Assembly (NCBI RefSeq): GCF_003515065.1
Contig: NZ_QXGH01000026.1
Location: forward strand, 62,001 to 126,000
DNA: 64,000 bases
Source: Nocardioides immobilis
GTDB taxonomy: Bacteria > Actinomycetota > Actinomycetes > Propionibacteriales > Nocardioidaceae
Direction of reading: 5' to 3'
The notes under the pieces were generated by a model. It was not told where the DNA came from. It did no database searches and saw only the letters and a program-made list of their open reading frames with translations. Shown one piece after another: positions 62,723-64,000 of the stretch (its first letter is position 1; each line of letters starts with the position of its first letter). A program made the translations under genes and the position numbers.

Positions 62723-63460
62723 CTAGGTCGCGAGCAGGTGGATCTGCGTGGCGAGCGGGAGGTACTCCGGGCGCTCCGCGACAGCGCGCTCGAGGTCAGC
62801 GAGCGCCGCGGCGGCCCCGGCCTCCTGGTCGAGCAGCGAGCCCGGGACCAGATCGGTGAACACCCGTACGGCGTGGACGGCCGCGACGGCGAAGCCGGCC
62901 TGCTCGACCAGGGCCGTGATCTCGGCAGCGGTGAACCGCCGGGTCGGACGCGTGGACCGCCCGGTGCTCCGCTCCGTCTGCTCGTCGCCGTCGAGCAGCG
63001 CCAGCGCCTGGTGGAGGTGGCCGGCCATTGCTCGCGCGACGACGGCGGCATGCCGCTGGGCGACCAGGATGCTGGCGGTCCCTCCGGGCCGCAGCACCTT
63101 CCTGATGGTCGCGAGCGCCTCACCGGCGTCGACGACCTCCAGCAGGCCGTGGCAGAGGACGACGTCGGCGCTGTCGGCGCCGACCACGTCGAGCAGCCCG
63201 GACACGTCGCCCTGGTGGCCGGCGACCTCGACCCCGACCTCACGCGCCCGGCGGCCGAGCGCGGCGAGGGCATCGGGACTCGGGTCGACGACGGTGACCC
63301 GGTGGCCGGCCTGAGCGACCCGGACCGCGAATCCCCCGGTGCCGCCGCCGATGTCGACGACGTCGCACGGCGCGGAGGACAGCACCGGGCCGAGCGCGTC
63401 CCAGACCACGGCGGTGCGCACCGAGCCCGGACGCTCCCCGGGCCGCTCACGGGAGACCAT
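62723..63460 (-). CDS. SAM-dependent class I methyltransferase
   Basis: 245 residues. SAM-binding loop VVDIGGGTGGFAVRVA, acidic loop VTVVDPSPDALAAL, and motif CHGLLEVVDAGEAL with RKVLRPGGTASILVA. Resembles CmoM/UbiE-type enzymes; substrate unknown. ATG start with no ribosome site; TAGTGT ends seven bases upstream, a predicted leaderless start. Next to dinB, an order I recall in other actinobacteria. Confidence 0.87.
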   Translation of the reverse strand: MVSRERPGERPGSVRTAVVWDALGPVLSSAPCDVVDIGGGTGGFAVRVAQAGHRVTVVDPSPDALAALGRRAREVGVEVAGHQGDVSGLLDVVGADSADVVLCHGLLEVVDAGEALATIRKVLRPGGTASILVAQRHAAVVARAMAGHLHQALALLDGDEQTERSTGRSTRPTRRFTAAEITALVEQAGFAVAAVHAVRVFTDLVPGSLLDQEAGAAAALADLERAVAERPEYLPLATQIHLLAT

Positions 63461-63467
63461 GACGGCA

Positions 63468-63473
63468 ACACTA
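63468..63473 (-). promoter_or_regulatory. -10 box (TAGTGT) before the methyltransferase
   Basis: TAGTGT is followed by seven bases and the ATG at 63460, so transcription should begin at or one base before the start codon. No ribosome site is seen. A -35 match is not evident. Confidence 0.4.
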
Positions 63474-63515
63474 GGACACGCACACGCCCTCGGCGGCTCC
63501 GGTCGGCGCGCGCCC

Positions 63516-63971
63516 TCAGCCGGCGGCGCGCCCGGCGAGCTGGTCGCCGAGCGGGAGGTGCGGCGTCAGGCCGAGGGCCTGCTCGATGACGGCGAGGAAC
63601 CGGTCGGCGTCGCGGACCAGGTCGTCGGCCTCGCGATCGGTGACGGCGCGGGTCGACCCGGACTCTGCCGCGGCGCGCTTCGCCGCGCCCGCAGCGAAGA
63701 ACGCCGCCCACTCCCCCAGCTCGGGCGCGACCTCGGTCAGCAGCACCCAGGCGTTCTTCTGGCGGCGGCCGCGGGCCGGCGCCGGACGCGCCCGGGCGGC
63801 GAGCAACGCGGCAGCCGCGCGCAGCGCGGCGACGTGGGCGCAGGCGTAGCGCTCCGGGACGTCACGAGCCGCGACGGCCTCGCTCAGGGATTCCGCCGCA
63901 CGGAGCAGGTAGGAGTGGGTGGTGGCGGGCAGGTGATCGGGGTGCTGGGAAAGGTGCCGCTCGCTGACCAT
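63516..63971 (-). CDS. SAV_6107-type HEPN domain protein
   Basis: A 151-residue helical protein. PERYACAHVAALRAAAALLA contains R-x4-H (Arg41, His46), the pattern of HEPN ribonucleases, and DREADDLVRDADRFLAVIEQ closes the bundle. SAV_6107-like HEPN proteins (name recalled) are encoded near dinB in many actinobacteria; their role is unknown. No nucleotidyltransferase antitoxin is next to it. ATG 63971 has GAGGAG six bases upstream. Confidence 0.75.
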   Translation of the reverse strand: MVSERHLSQHPDHLPATTHSYLLRAAESLSEAVAARDVPERYACAHVAALRAAAALLAARARPAPARGRRQKNAWVLLTEVAPELGEWAAFFAAGAAKRAAAESGSTRAVTDREADDLVRDADRFLAVIEQALGLTPHLPLGDQLAGRAAG

Positions 63972-64000
63972 GACTGACTCCTCGGTCCGTGCTTCGAAAG

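Overview
This window is chromosomal DNA from a very GC-rich actinobacterium. Gene content and order (gltBD, lgt, trp and his clusters, dnaE, lspA, divIVA-sepF-ftsZ, the whole dcw cluster up to mraZ, moxR/DUF58/TgpA, dinB) fit Propionibacteriales, most likely a Nocardioides-like species. That placement is inferred from family content and style, not from a database match. Supporting signs are many GTG/TTG starts, tight ATGA/GTGA/TTGA overlaps, no ftsA, and actinobacterial families such as HGxxPAAW, TIGR02234, TIGR03085, DUF3040 and SAV_6107-type HEPN. No rRNA, tRNA, CRISPR array, prophage or insertion sequence was seen.

Layout. 1-850: tail of an upstream gene and a DUF427 gene broken by a one-base frameshift. 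851-12474, minus strand: a truncated copy of a secreted orphan protein lying directly behind pyk, then pyk, gltD, gltB, lgt, a Sco1-like lipoprotein, trpA and trpB. 12673-14191: a full-length secreted orphan on the plus strand between trpB and trpC. 14384-16491: small membrane proteins of the trp region and hisI; trpE is not in its usual slot. 16516-20132: a heterodimeric ABC exporter. 20213-22256: a TIGR03085 protein and a transmembrane Ser/Thr kinase with a polycationic tail. 22318-28564: his genes (hisD-hisC-hisB-hisH-hemerythrin-priA-hisF). 28644-34548: LON-substrate-binding protein, YbaK, a membrane protein, dnaE and a GNAT enzyme. 34535-38210: rluD, lspA, a DksA-like zinc protein with a histone-H1-like domain, divIVA and yggT.

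38298-55726 is one long minus-strand division and wall cluster: mraZ, a 43-residue membrane protein, rsmH, ftsL-like, ftsI, murE, murF, mraY, murD, ftsW, murG, murC, ftsQ, ftsZ, pgeF, yggS, sepF. These genes build lipid II (murC-F, mraY, murG), polymerise it at the septum (ftsW, ftsI), and assemble the ring (ftsZ, sepF, ftsQ, ftsL; divIVA nearby for polar growth). mraZ has a clear promoter whose spacer and start region each carry one copy of a 16-bp repeat, a likely autorepression operator. Between mraZ and rsmH lies a 107-base region that can fold into a long stem. 56060-60721, plus strand: moxR, DUF58 and a transglutaminase. 60885-63971, minus strand: DUF3040, DNA polymerase IV, a methyltransferase and a HEPN protein.

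The most interesting signals are the structured leader and small membrane protein in front of rsmH, the promoter-embedded mraZ repeats, a G-rich 12-bp tandem repeat beside them, the two copies (one broken) of an unrecognised secreted protein, the hemerythrin gene inside the his operon, the H1-like DksA protein, and a set of -10 boxes placed exactly 6-7 bases before start codons (predicted leaderless mRNAs).
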